Source of the DNA: Paludibacteraceae bacterium
GTDB lineage: Bacteria > Bacteroidota > Bacteroidia > Bacteroidales > Paludibacteraceae
DNA length: 57,749 nucleotides
Direction: 5' to 3'
NCBI GenBank assembly: GCA_018433525.1
Contig: JAHDRA010000016.1
Span: 1-57,749, forward strand
Part shown: positions 37,182-45,908 of the stretch, in pieces
Position numbering within the stretch: the first letter of the stretch is position 1
Layout of the letters: each line of letters begins with the position of its first letter
Made by a program: the position numbers and the translations under genes
The notes under the pieces: model-generated
What the model was told of the DNA's origin: nothing
What the model saw: the letters and a program-made list of their open reading frames with translations, nothing else
Databases searched by the model: none

Positions 37182-37653
37182 AAAACCTTATTTAAAATAC
37201 ATAACCTTTATAACGTTAAATTTTCACCACGCCTTTAACCTTATTACTTTATTTGATTGAATTATTTTTCATCAAACTTTCAATAAGGTAATAAGGTTGG
37301 ATTTATTCATTTGGTGACAGTTTGTTATTAAAGTTTTTAGCATGATAAAATTTTCTAATATAATTTGTTTCATGTTTTTACTCGATAAAAAAATTTTTCT
37401 TAAAGATAATCATTTTTTAAATTTTTAGCATAAATAATTTCATTTTTATCTTTTTATTACTCAAAAACCTTATTAATATTTTAACCTTCATAACACTGTA
37501 CTTCCCTACATCTTTAACTTTATTACCTTATTTGATTGAATCATTTTGCAGAATGCTTTCAATAAGGTATGAGGTTGGATTTGTGTTTATTTAGTAACAG
37601 TTATTAAGTTTTTTAGCATGATAAAGTTTTCTAATATAATTTGTTTCATGTTT
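37182..37653. repeat. degenerate direct duplication of about 190 bp in the CE8-GH105 gap
   Basis: Copy A (about 37182-37378) and copy B (about 37463-37653) align along their length. The best block begins TTTAGCATGATAAA, runs about 36 bases with one mismatch, and ends TTTGTTTCATGTTT. Each copy contains an inverted repeat: AACCTTATTAC/GTAATAAGGTT in A (37238-37248, 37288-37298), and ACCTTATT/AATAAGGT in B. An 85-base AT-rich stretch separates the copies. No gene lies in 37122-37666. Confidence 0.8.
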
Positions 37654-37666
37654 GAATTCCATAATT

Positions 37667-39502
37667 TCATTTTATCAAAATTTTCTTAACTCTATTAGCT
37701 GAACGAACGATATAAATTCCAGGCAGCAGTTTTGCGTGTTGAACTTTTTCAAAAACCATTTCTCCAGAGATATCAAAAATATCCATCAAATCGTCAGATT
37801 GAATAAAATGGGATGTAAGAGTAAAAAAAGTATCCGAAGCACTGACTATTTTTCCTATTTCACTTTTTATCCCATACAAAACAATTTTAGTCAGAGTCAA
37901 GCCACTGGCGCTGCTTGTTTTTACTTGAATATCGTCATCGCCGGTTGTTTTTGGAATAAATGTTACTGTTGATTCTGTATTAGCTGCTACAGGGTAAGTA
38001 GTAATATCATTATTTGTTCCTCCATCAGTAATAATAATTGGTCTGGAAGTACTGCCATTGAGGTAAGTAAATTCTATTTTGGTACAATTATTTACTTTCA
38101 AAGTAAGTACAGCAGAGGAACTTCCCCAATAATAACCTATCCCTTGTGACCAGTTTACACTGCCTGATGTAATAATCCACGCAGGCTCTTTTGGCATTGT
38201 TTTACAATTCAGATAAGTATCATATTGATTAAGACGAGGAGAATTATAATCTGTATTGTCTTCCTCAACTGGCGTTGTAGGATTATCATCAATTGATTGA
38301 TCAATATTATCTCCCGTTGAAAAGAACCACAATTGACCTTCCATTTCACCATTAGCAGTTACTGTATTTACATGCCAGCAATAAGTTTTGTTCGTTTCAA
38401 GTACTGGCGTAATCATTGAATCCAACGTAGTTTCGCCTAATAGTTGAAGTTGGTTTGCAGTGCCAAAATACACCTTATTAGAAACTGCATTGCGAGCACT
38501 TGTCCATTTCAGCGTCAGATTTCCAGCAGAAAGTGCATAACGGCCATTATAAGGCTGAGGTAAGGAAGCAAATGGCAAAACGCGAGGCATTGTTCTTTCG
38601 GGATTCCATTTCTTATCGAAAGTCCATTCTGCATCAATGAGTTTCCTTTCATCCAGCGTCAGATTATTATTAAACCAAGTTAATCCGGATGGTCCTTTAA
38701 CGCCATAAAAATAAGTTGTAGCACTTTTCCCCAATTGCGTAATGCTATCGGAGAGCTGAACATCCAAATAATAAAACTTGGCATAATTCTGACAATTTTG
38801 AAGTTTTACATTTTTGTTATATTCACTATGAACTGAACCGCCTTGAATTACTAATTTCTGATCTTCTGTTGCAACACCCTCGTGCCAAATGGGACTACTG
38901 CTTTTGGTTTCAGTAAAACGACAATTGATGGCATAACAATAGCCGCGTGGACAAAAAGCATCTATACTTCCTCTGAAATTGCAATCGGAAACATAATACA
39001 TTCCTCCAGCTTTCCCCCACGGTGCAAAGGTATCTTTCCACAAACAAAGCACATCCAGATTAATAAACCAAAGATGTGTAGTTCCCGTTTCACTACGAAT
39101 TACTTCCGTGTAATCTTCTGAACCTTCATAGGTATTGCGAATATACATGTTTGCTATCACAATGTCGTGGAGATTAGAAGCAATATTAATAACACCGGTT
39201 CCGGCATTCGTTCCATTTGCTGCGTACCATTCTGCACGTGGAATACTGAATTCAATACGAGTACCGGAACGGGATTCACCAACCAATGCAATATAATTTG
39301 ATTTTATCATCACATGCTCGTTATAAATTCCATTTTTCACAACAATGGTTTTCCAATCATTATTAGATGTAGGAATTGAGTTAATAGCATCCTGTATGGT
39401 GGTAAAATCTCCAGAACCATCTTTTGCCACTACTATTTCATTTACTGAATAAAGATTCAATGAAAAAGCAAAAAACAATAAAATCATCAATCCATTCTTC
39501 AT
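37667..39502 (-). CDS. divergent CE8 pectin methylesterase with Fn3-like and T9SS domains
   Basis: A 611-aa protein with a signal peptide (1-20). The beta-helix esterase domain spans 22-315, starting VVAKDGSGDFTTIQDAINSIP, the classic CE8 opening. The catalytic Asp positions are in LWKDTF (Asp157) and GSIDAF (Asp181). The Gln before the first Asp is Lys156, and the LGRPW arginine motif is not visible, so activity may be altered. An Fn3-like segment lies at 325-396. A beta-sandwich module at about 448-544 is shared with other locus proteins, and a T9SS sorting domain forms the end. It lies 18 bases after the PL9 gene at 39521, within the main cluster. Its expected role is to remove methyl groups so that PL9 can cut. 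Confidence 0.85.
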   Translation of the reverse strand: MKNGLMILLFFAFSLNLYSVNEIVVAKDGSGDFTTIQDAINSIPTSNNDWKTIVVKNGIYNEHVMIKSNYIALVGESRSGTRIEFSIPRAEWYAANGTNAGTGVINIASNLHDIVIANMYIRNTYEGSEDYTEVIRSETGTTHLWFINLDVLCLWKDTFAPWGKAGGMYYVSDCNFRGSIDAFCPRGYCYAINCRFTETKSSSPIWHEGVATEDQKLVIQGGSVHSEYNKNVKLQNCQNYAKFYYLDVQLSDSITQLGKSATTYFYGVKGPSGLTWFNNNLTLDERKLIDAEWTFDKKWNPERTMPRVLPFASLPQPYNGRYALSAGNLTLKWTSARNAVSNKVYFGTANQLQLLGETTLDSMITPVLETNKTYCWHVNTVTANGEMEGQLWFFSTGDNIDQSIDDNPTTPVEEDNTDYNSPRLNQYDTYLNCKTMPKEPAWIITSGSVNWSQGIGYYWGSSSAVLTLKVNNCTKIEFTYLNGSTSRPIIITDGGTNNDITTYPVAANTESTVTFIPKTTGDDDIQVKTSSASGLTLTKIVLYGIKSEIGKIVSASDTFFTLTSHFIQSDDLMDIFDISGEMVFEKVQHAKLLPGIYIVRSANRVKKILIK

Positions 39503-39520
39503 AAAATATCTATTAGATTT

Positions 39521-41950
39521 TCAAGGTTTTATAAATTTTGAAGTGAAATTATCTTTCCCTGAATTCAATTTTATTATGTACATTCCTGATGGATAAGAAT
39601 TAATATTGATAATCATCTCATTTATTCCTTTTTGGGAATTTTCATCCTTCTGATGGAACATTTTGACTCCTTGCATATTGTAAATATCAACAGTGAATGG
39701 CATTAATTCCGTCAAATTCATTTTCAAAATTAGTTTTCCTGAACTAACTATAAGGATACAAACATTTTCTTTTGCTGGTGAAGAAATTACACTTTCAATT
39801 TTCTCATAACCTGAAACTTCCACATTCCATACTTCAACTGTACCAGCAGCTTCCAGTTTTAACACAAAATTACCTTCACCAGACACTTTATCTGATAACT
39901 TCATTTTTAATGGAACAGGCACATTATTAGCAGCTCCTGCCTGCAAATAAGGAGCACTGTAAGTAGCGCCTCCATCAGACGAAACATAAACATTTAGATT
40001 TCTGTTTCCTCCACCTGAACTGGCAAATGTAAAATTCAGTGAATCAGGGAGATACTTGGACATGTCAATAAATGGAGAAATAATAGTTCCTCCCTTACTA
40101 CTACTATAAGTCAGTTTTATGTGATTATTTGAAATGGATACAGAATTTACTGTGGACCACGGCTTATTTTGGATTTCATCAGTTAAACTTGTGCCACTTA
40201 ATTTCAATAATAATTTTTTTTCTCCAAGTTGTCCTTCTGCATTCGCATTTTTCACAGTAATATTTATAACTTCAGAATTGCTGAATGCACCTTCATTATC
40301 ATAAGCTTTTGCCATGAAAGTATATTCGCCTGCAATAGAGCATGTCCAGTCATATGTATAAGGAGAAGCATAGGAAATTCCAATTAAATTATTATTTACA
40401 TAAAACTCTACTCTTGCTATATTTCCATCAATATCCGTTGCATTAGCTTGTAAAAGAATTACCTCGTTAAGATTAAATTCGTTTCCTGCCTGTGGAGCGG
40501 TGATATTTACAATGGGTGATTGATTGAAAGGATTTATTGCAGAAGGAATTTCAAAAGGACCTAAATCCGGCATTCCATCATCAGTTGTTACAAGTGTACT
40601 TTTTACGTAATAAGGTTTTGTTGGATTATTGGGATAAGAGCTGAGAGGAAGACTTAATTCCCATGTATAGGAAATGCCAGCATCTTTCATCTGACTTTCA
40701 GGTTTTAATTTTCCAAAACTATTATCCGGCAATGAACCATCGGCTTGGCGTTCTGCAATAGCATCAGCCAATTCGAGACTTTCATAATCATCTCTCGAAG
40801 GATTCCAACCATTATTTAAAGATTCAGCCAGATTCCACGAATTGTATGCTGCATCTACTGTATTACCAAACCACGTATTCGAGCTTTCATAACTAATTTC
40901 ATTTTTTGTTCCTGGATTAATTATTTCGCCTGGTAAAAGGGTACGTCCAAGTGTTTCGCTATAAGGTTCAAAACCTACACAATTACGTAAAACATGATTT
41001 TTCCCATTCTGGGTATCTTCTTGATAAGCATAATTTTTTTCGTTGTCAAAAGAAAGGCAATTGATCATAGTTACATTCCCCTCATTATGGTTCTGGTCAA
41101 AACCTTTATTATTTGAACCAGCTGTATATTTATGATCGAATGCTATGCAGCGAATATATACATGAGGAGCCTGCGTTCGTGGAGTAGAAGAGCTACTTGC
41201 GCTTCCATTTGACTTAAAGCCATTACCATTTCCACCTTTCAAGCCATTTCGAAATGTCCAGCAATCTTCTACAATAATTTGAAAACGAGAATAATAAAAA
41301 TCAAAGCCATCATCGCCATTTGCCCACGAACGACAACCACGAAATACATTTCCTGCACCTGGCGAAAGTTTACAAGCAAAGCCATCTGCATTACTCACAT
41401 TTTTGTCGTTATAATATGAATCACAATTCAATATTAAATTAAAAGCTGCAATAGTTCCATCATTTGGCATCGTGCCATTGGATTGTTGAATGGTTAATCC
41501 ACTATCAGAATTATAACGAAAAACACAATTTTCAATAATATTATAACTTCCTTCAATCCGCATCCCATTATCATCAGCATTTTGAATAACTAAATTTTTA
41601 ATATGCCAATATTTGCCATCCAAAGTAATACGAATCCCATTGGTAGCACTTATATTTAGTATTACCGAATCTCCTTGCTGAATATCGGGTGTATAACCCC
41701 AAAGGTTATAATAAGCATTTACATTCCCTGCCTTTTCTATTTTCCAAATAGTACTTACATTATACACTCCCCCGCGAACCCAAATAGTGTCACCAGGTTG
41801 TGCAGCCGAATATGCAGCATCAAATCCAAGAAAAGGCGACTCAATCGTACCTAAATTAGTGTCATTTCCATTGTTAGCAATAAAATACTGTTTTCCAAAA
41901 CTTGTGGAAAAAAAGGTACAGGTTAATATAAAGAAAAATAACTTTTTCAT
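39521..41950 (-). CDS. PL9 pectate lyase with Ig-like and T9SS domains
   Basis: An 809-aa secreted lyase. Signal peptide 1-19. The PL9 beta-helix spans 20-490, with Ca2+-site Asp189 (NADGFACK), Asp213, Asp214 and Asp217 (GDDGFDFY) and catalytic Lys246 (NGNGFKSNG). The Lys is 29 residues past the last Asp rather than the 36 seen in Pel9A, so a loop is shorter. PDLGPFE ends the catalytic unit. A Big_17-type Ig-like domain follows (PIVNITAPQAGNEF...), then a beta module and a T9SS type A sorting domain. Its ATG overlaps the TGA of the preceding gene by four bases (ATGA), so the two are translationally coupled. Confidence 0.93.
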   Translation of the reverse strand: MKKLFFFILTCTFFSTSFGKQYFIANNGNDTNLGTIESPFLGFDAAYSAAQPGDTIWVRGGVYNVSTIWKIEKAGNVNAYYNLWGYTPDIQQGDSVILNISATNGIRITLDGKYWHIKNLVIQNADDNGMRIEGSYNIIENCVFRYNSDSGLTIQQSNGTMPNDGTIAAFNLILNCDSYYNDKNVSNADGFACKLSPGAGNVFRGCRSWANGDDGFDFYYSRFQIIVEDCWTFRNGLKGGNGNGFKSNGSASSSSTPRTQAPHVYIRCIAFDHKYTAGSNNKGFDQNHNEGNVTMINCLSFDNEKNYAYQEDTQNGKNHVLRNCVGFEPYSETLGRTLLPGEIINPGTKNEISYESSNTWFGNTVDAAYNSWNLAESLNNGWNPSRDDYESLELADAIAERQADGSLPDNSFGKLKPESQMKDAGISYTWELSLPLSSYPNNPTKPYYVKSTLVTTDDGMPDLGPFEIPSAINPFNQSPIVNITAPQAGNEFNLNEVILLQANATDIDGNIARVEFYVNNNLIGISYASPYTYDWTCSIAGEYTFMAKAYDNEGAFSNSEVINITVKNANAEGQLGEKKLLLKLSGTSLTDEIQNKPWSTVNSVSISNNHIKLTYSSSKGGTIISPFIDMSKYLPDSLNFTFASSGGGNRNLNVYVSSDGGATYSAPYLQAGAANNVPVPLKMKLSDKVSGEGNFVLKLEAAGTVEVWNVEVSGYEKIESVISSPAKENVCILIVSSGKLILKMNLTELMPFTVDIYNMQGVKMFHQKDENSQKGINEMIININSYPSGMYIIKLNSGKDNFTSKFIKP

Positions 41951-44280
41951 TTATTATCCAGTTTAATAAGTTTTAATATCTGAGAATGATTACCATTAAT
42001 AAAATTAACCAGGTAAACCCCGCTAATTAGTTGAGAATTAAATCTAACTGTCCTTTTTTCTCCTTGCATTAGTCCTGAAATAGAGGTAGCGTAAACAATT
42101 TTACCTGTCAAATCAGAAATATTTAATTGAGCATTTCCACTTTCAAAAGCTATAATATCAAAAGTAGTTGCTTCATAAAAAGGATTTGGATAAGCTTTTA
42201 AATGAGGATCAGAAGAAACAATCTGTGGAACACCGGTCGGGGTTAGATGTTCAAAAGCTCCCAAATCAGGTGCTGCCCCAAAATAAGGAATTGAAAAATC
42301 ATAACTTTTCAATGTGACAGGATTAATTCCTCGAACAATGCTCGTCCCTTTATCAATAAAAAATGAATTATCCACTAATTTTCCAAAGCCATTTTTTGGT
42401 AAACTTCCATCTGGCTCACGGGGAGCAAGAAAATCTTCTTTTGAGGTACTCACAAACTGATTATAAATACTTTTTTGATCAAATGTTTTATTATCGGCTG
42501 TCTTATACGGGACTAAAGGATATTGACCATTAATACTGTTCCAACTATTATTTTTTTCGGTTGTCCCACTTGCCAAATCATATAATTGACCTTGACCACC
42601 TACTTTTGGATCAAAACTGATATTATTTCTTAGATCACTTGGATAAGCTCTTACTCTAAAGTTTTTCATCCCTTGCCATGCTACACAATTGAAAATGAAT
42701 AAGCTATCTGCATTATTGTTTTCACTGAAGCAAGCGCCTGTTTCATAGCCATTAAAGGAAATACAATTTCTAACCACATGCTTTGCTGCCCAATCATCTC
42801 CGCCAAGTTTAAAACCATTCCCGTCACCACTCCATGAAGTGGGAGGAGTATTTTTCTGTCCATATTCCCAATCGGGATCGGGAGTTGCAACTAAGTCTGG
42901 GTTGCCATTCCCCATTGTCCAGCAAGAATCAACATAAATAGTATAATGAGTCATGTAAAAATCCCATCCATCGTCAGCATTTTCCCATGCACGGCAACCA
43001 ACAAAACGATTATGAGCACCGGGAGAAAGTTTACAAGCAAAGCCATCGGCATTTTCATAACTTGTTCCCCAGTCAAGATTACGATATGAATCGCAATTTT
43101 TAACCAAATTACAACATACTTTATCAGCAGCATCTGGTTTATCCTTTGCAAGTCCGATTTGAATTCCGCTATCGCCATTATGGTGTAAAACAAGCTGTTC
43201 ACAAATATTATAACTTCCTTCGATTTTTATTCCATTATCAGGTGCCTGACAAATTTCAAGACCTTTTAAATAATAATAATTTCCTGTAATTTTAAAACCC
43301 CGAGCTTCACCTCTGGCAGTAGAATTTAGATTAGAATAATCACTAAAAATATCGTAAAAATTCAAAACCGGTTTTTCTCCTGGATAATTAAAAATACAAT
43401 ATCTTTCATTTTCATTTCCACTTGCAGTCAGGAAAATAGTTGCAGTGTAACGGTATGTTCCGCCTCGCATATAAACCGTATCGCCTGCATCCATTACACT
43501 AATTGCTTTTGATAAGTTAAAAAATGGAGCATTAATAGTTCCTGGATTATTATCATTTCCACCTTTTTCTTGTGGAGCACAATAATAAGCACTATGCATA
43601 GATGATTTAAAAGTGGCTGTTACTGTCTTATTGCCATCAATTAGAATAGAAGTTTTAGGGTTTGTACCTGTAATATCACCTGACCAGCCCAGAAAAGTGG
43701 CTTGTTTACTAGCATCAGGAATTGCTTCCAACTGGACAGTTGTTCCATTTGGATAAAAAAGCTCATCAGGAGTTTTAACAACGCTTCCTTTGCCAACAAT
43801 ATTAACAGTTAACGAATATTCCTTTACTCCTTCAGTCGCCCCAACAATGGTAATTCTGTCAAAATTTGGACCTCCATTAGAGGTTAATGAGGTAAAAATT
43901 ATTCTGTTGGTTCCTTTTCTTAAGTTCAAGGTTATTTCAGTTTCAACCCATGTTGTAAAACCACCTGAATAACCAAAAGGAACACTTGCAATTTGTAGCT
44001 CATCATTTACAATTACGCTCATAGCTCTATCATCATTTTTCCCATTTGCCCAGCGTACCAGCACTTTAGCAGAAGGCATTTCTTCTGCAATAGAAAATTC
44101 AAGAATCAGTTTACTTCCAACTGCATTGGTAAAATCGACAAACCCAGTTCCTGTGTAGCCAGCATGTTGGGTGTCTATTTTGCCATCAAATATTCCGCTT
44201 TCAGCCTGAACAATTACATCAGCAATTACATTGAAACAGAAAAAAGTAAATCCGAATAAAATAAATAAACGTATTTTCAT
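41947..44280 (-). CDS. CBM35-like module fused to PL9 pectate lyase
   Basis: A 777-aa protein with a signal peptide (1-20). Residues 22-148 form a CBM6/35-like carbohydrate-binding module (VQAESGIFDG ... NFDRITIVG). Residues 154-226 form an InlB-B-repeat-like domain (LTVNIVGKGSV ... FLGWSGDITG ... VTATF). The PL9 domain spans 230-690, with Asp412, Asp436, Asp437, Asp440 and Lys491 in NADGFACK, ADDGWDFY and GNGFKLGG. Then PDLGAFE and a T9SS sorting domain. It begins directly after the stop codon of the next gene upstream (TAA then ATG, no gap). CBM35 relatives often bind uronic-acid chains, fitting a pectin target. Confidence 0.93.
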   Translation of the reverse strand: MKIRLFILFGFTFFCFNVIADVIVQAESGIFDGKIDTQHAGYTGTGFVDFTNAVGSKLILEFSIAEEMPSAKVLVRWANGKNDDRAMSVIVNDELQIASVPFGYSGGFTTWVETEITLNLRKGTNRIIFTSLTSNGGPNFDRITIVGATEGVKEYSLTVNIVGKGSVVKTPDELFYPNGTTVQLEAIPDASKQATFLGWSGDITGTNPKTSILIDGNKTVTATFKSSMHSAYYCAPQEKGGNDNNPGTINAPFFNLSKAISVMDAGDTVYMRGGTYRYTATIFLTASGNENERYCIFNYPGEKPVLNFYDIFSDYSNLNSTARGEARGFKITGNYYYLKGLEICQAPDNGIKIEGSYNICEQLVLHHNGDSGIQIGLAKDKPDAADKVCCNLVKNCDSYRNLDWGTSYENADGFACKLSPGAHNRFVGCRAWENADDGWDFYMTHYTIYVDSCWTMGNGNPDLVATPDPDWEYGQKNTPPTSWSGDGNGFKLGGDDWAAKHVVRNCISFNGYETGACFSENNNADSLFIFNCVAWQGMKNFRVRAYPSDLRNNISFDPKVGGQGQLYDLASGTTEKNNSWNSINGQYPLVPYKTADNKTFDQKSIYNQFVSTSKEDFLAPREPDGSLPKNGFGKLVDNSFFIDKGTSIVRGINPVTLKSYDFSIPYFGAAPDLGAFEHLTPTGVPQIVSSDPHLKAYPNPFYEATTFDIIAFESGNAQLNISDLTGKIVYATSISGLMQGEKRTVRFNSQLISGVYLVNFINGNHSQILKLIKLDNK

Positions 44281-45903
44281 TTATCGTATAAATTTAATAG
44301 ATTGACGGTTGTTTTTAGAATTAAGATGAAGGATATACATTCCTTTTGAAAGATTTCCCAGATAAATAATGTGATAATTATTCCCTGATGGAAAAATTTG
44401 ATTGTCAATACAATTCATTACTTTTTTACCTGACATATCTGTAATAGAAAGAGAAATCGGTTCAGTTTTCTCTAAGTAAAATAAAACAGTAGCTATATCA
44501 GTAATCTGGGTATTTGTAATTCTTAAATTGGTAGAGATATTATTCTGAATAGTATGAAAAATTCCTGTAGAAGGCTGATATTCATATGCACCTAAATCGG
44601 GAGCTATACCAGTATAAGGAATTTGATAAGTTTTATCCATAAAAGTATAGCTTACCACCTGACCTTTATCAATACAATCAGAAGAAGGGCTTAACCTGCA
44701 AAAACCATTATCAGGAATACTTCCATCAACATTTCTTGGATTAGCCGCAAGTTGATTGGCTATATTATTATTACTTAAATCAATTATAAAATCATCATAA
44801 TTGGCAATACCTCCATTTTGTTTATCATTCTGATTAGGGCCGAACTGCCAACTATTATTTTGGGTAATATTTTGAGCTTGATCACTGATAATTTTGTCGG
44901 TAGATTTAAATCCTATGCAATTTTTAATAGTATGCCCGCTACTTCCACTCGCCATTGAGAAACCTTTTACATTATCGAAAGTTGTACAATTCAGCATTAC
45001 TTGAGGATCCTGATTGTCATTTTGGTCAAAACATTTTCCACCTCCACCAACATAGTGCATATCAAAAGCTATACAACCAACAGCTATATTGGTTCCACGT
45101 GAATAAGTACTGTTACCACCCATTTTGAAACCATTTCCGTTACCCGATTTGTTACCACGAAGAGTAGTCGCATCACCATTATGCCATGTACGACAGTTCA
45201 ACAATAATACCCCAAAAGTATTGGAATAAAAATCCCAGCCATCATCTGAATTATTCCATGCGCGACAATTTTCAAAAATATTTCCTGGTCCGCAAAACAA
45301 TTTACAGGCAAAACCATCTGCATTGCCTCCACTCTTATGTGAATCACAATTATTATATGAATCACAATTCAATATATAATTGTAGGCACATGAACCATCA
45401 TTTGATCCTGAATCTTTAGCAAGTCCGATTTGAATTCCGCTGTCATAACAACCATCAAAATCTATAAATTCAATAATGTTCCAATTGCTTTCGATTTTAA
45501 TTCCATTATCTCCGGCTTCCTTAATAATAAACCCTTTAAGATGCCAATAATTTGCTCCCGCTTTTAAGAAAAAGGCACGATTGGAATCTCCAGGTCCTTG
45601 TGAACTGAAATTAAGCAGTGGACGTTCTTCGGCTGTACTATATCCAATACCAAAAATACAGATTCTTTTACTGGCTGTTCCAGATTTAGTGAGAGTAATA
45701 ATATTGGAATAATTATAAGTACCAGGTAATATAAAAATTGTATCTCCAGGATTTACTGTATTTACTAATGCCGAAATATTAAATTTGGGAGAACTTAATG
45801 TTCCAGCATTCGCATCGTTTCCGTTGGGCGAAACATAATAATTTGTCCCCCATAGATTCAAAACAAAAATCAATTCTGCTATAATAATAATAAACTTTTT
45901 CAT
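44281..45903 (-). CDS. compact PL9 pectate lyase with T9SS domain
   Basis: A 540-aa protein, the smallest PL9 of the cluster: signal peptide (1-19), catalytic beta-helix (20-455) and T9SS sorting domain. The Ca2+ and catalytic residues Asp196, Asp220, Asp221, Asp224 and Lys260 have exactly the spacing of Erwinia Pel9A (209, 233, 234, 237, 273), which makes the family call strong. The unit ends APDLGAYE. It shares a 23-base identical DNA block with the next PL9 gene (45419-45441 and 43148-43170), suggesting fairly recent duplication or gene conversion. Confidence 0.95.
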   Translation of the reverse strand: MKKFIIIIAELIFVLNLWGTNYYVSPNGNDANAGTLSSPKFNISALVNTVNPGDTIFILPGTYNYSNIITLTKSGTASKRICIFGIGYSTAEERPLLNFSSQGPGDSNRAFFLKAGANYWHLKGFIIKEAGDNGIKIESNWNIIEFIDFDGCYDSGIQIGLAKDSGSNDGSCAYNYILNCDSYNNCDSHKSGGNADGFACKLFCGPGNIFENCRAWNNSDDGWDFYSNTFGVLLLNCRTWHNGDATTLRGNKSGNGNGFKMGGNSTYSRGTNIAVGCIAFDMHYVGGGGKCFDQNDNQDPQVMLNCTTFDNVKGFSMASGSSGHTIKNCIGFKSTDKIISDQAQNITQNNSWQFGPNQNDKQNGGIANYDDFIIDLSNNNIANQLAANPRNVDGSIPDNGFCRLSPSSDCIDKGQVVSYTFMDKTYQIPYTGIAPDLGAYEYQPSTGIFHTIQNNISTNLRITNTQITDIATVLFYLEKTEPISLSITDMSGKKVMNCIDNQIFPSGNNYHIIYLGNLSKGMYILHLNSKNNRQSIKFIR

Positions 45904-45908
45904 AAGCT

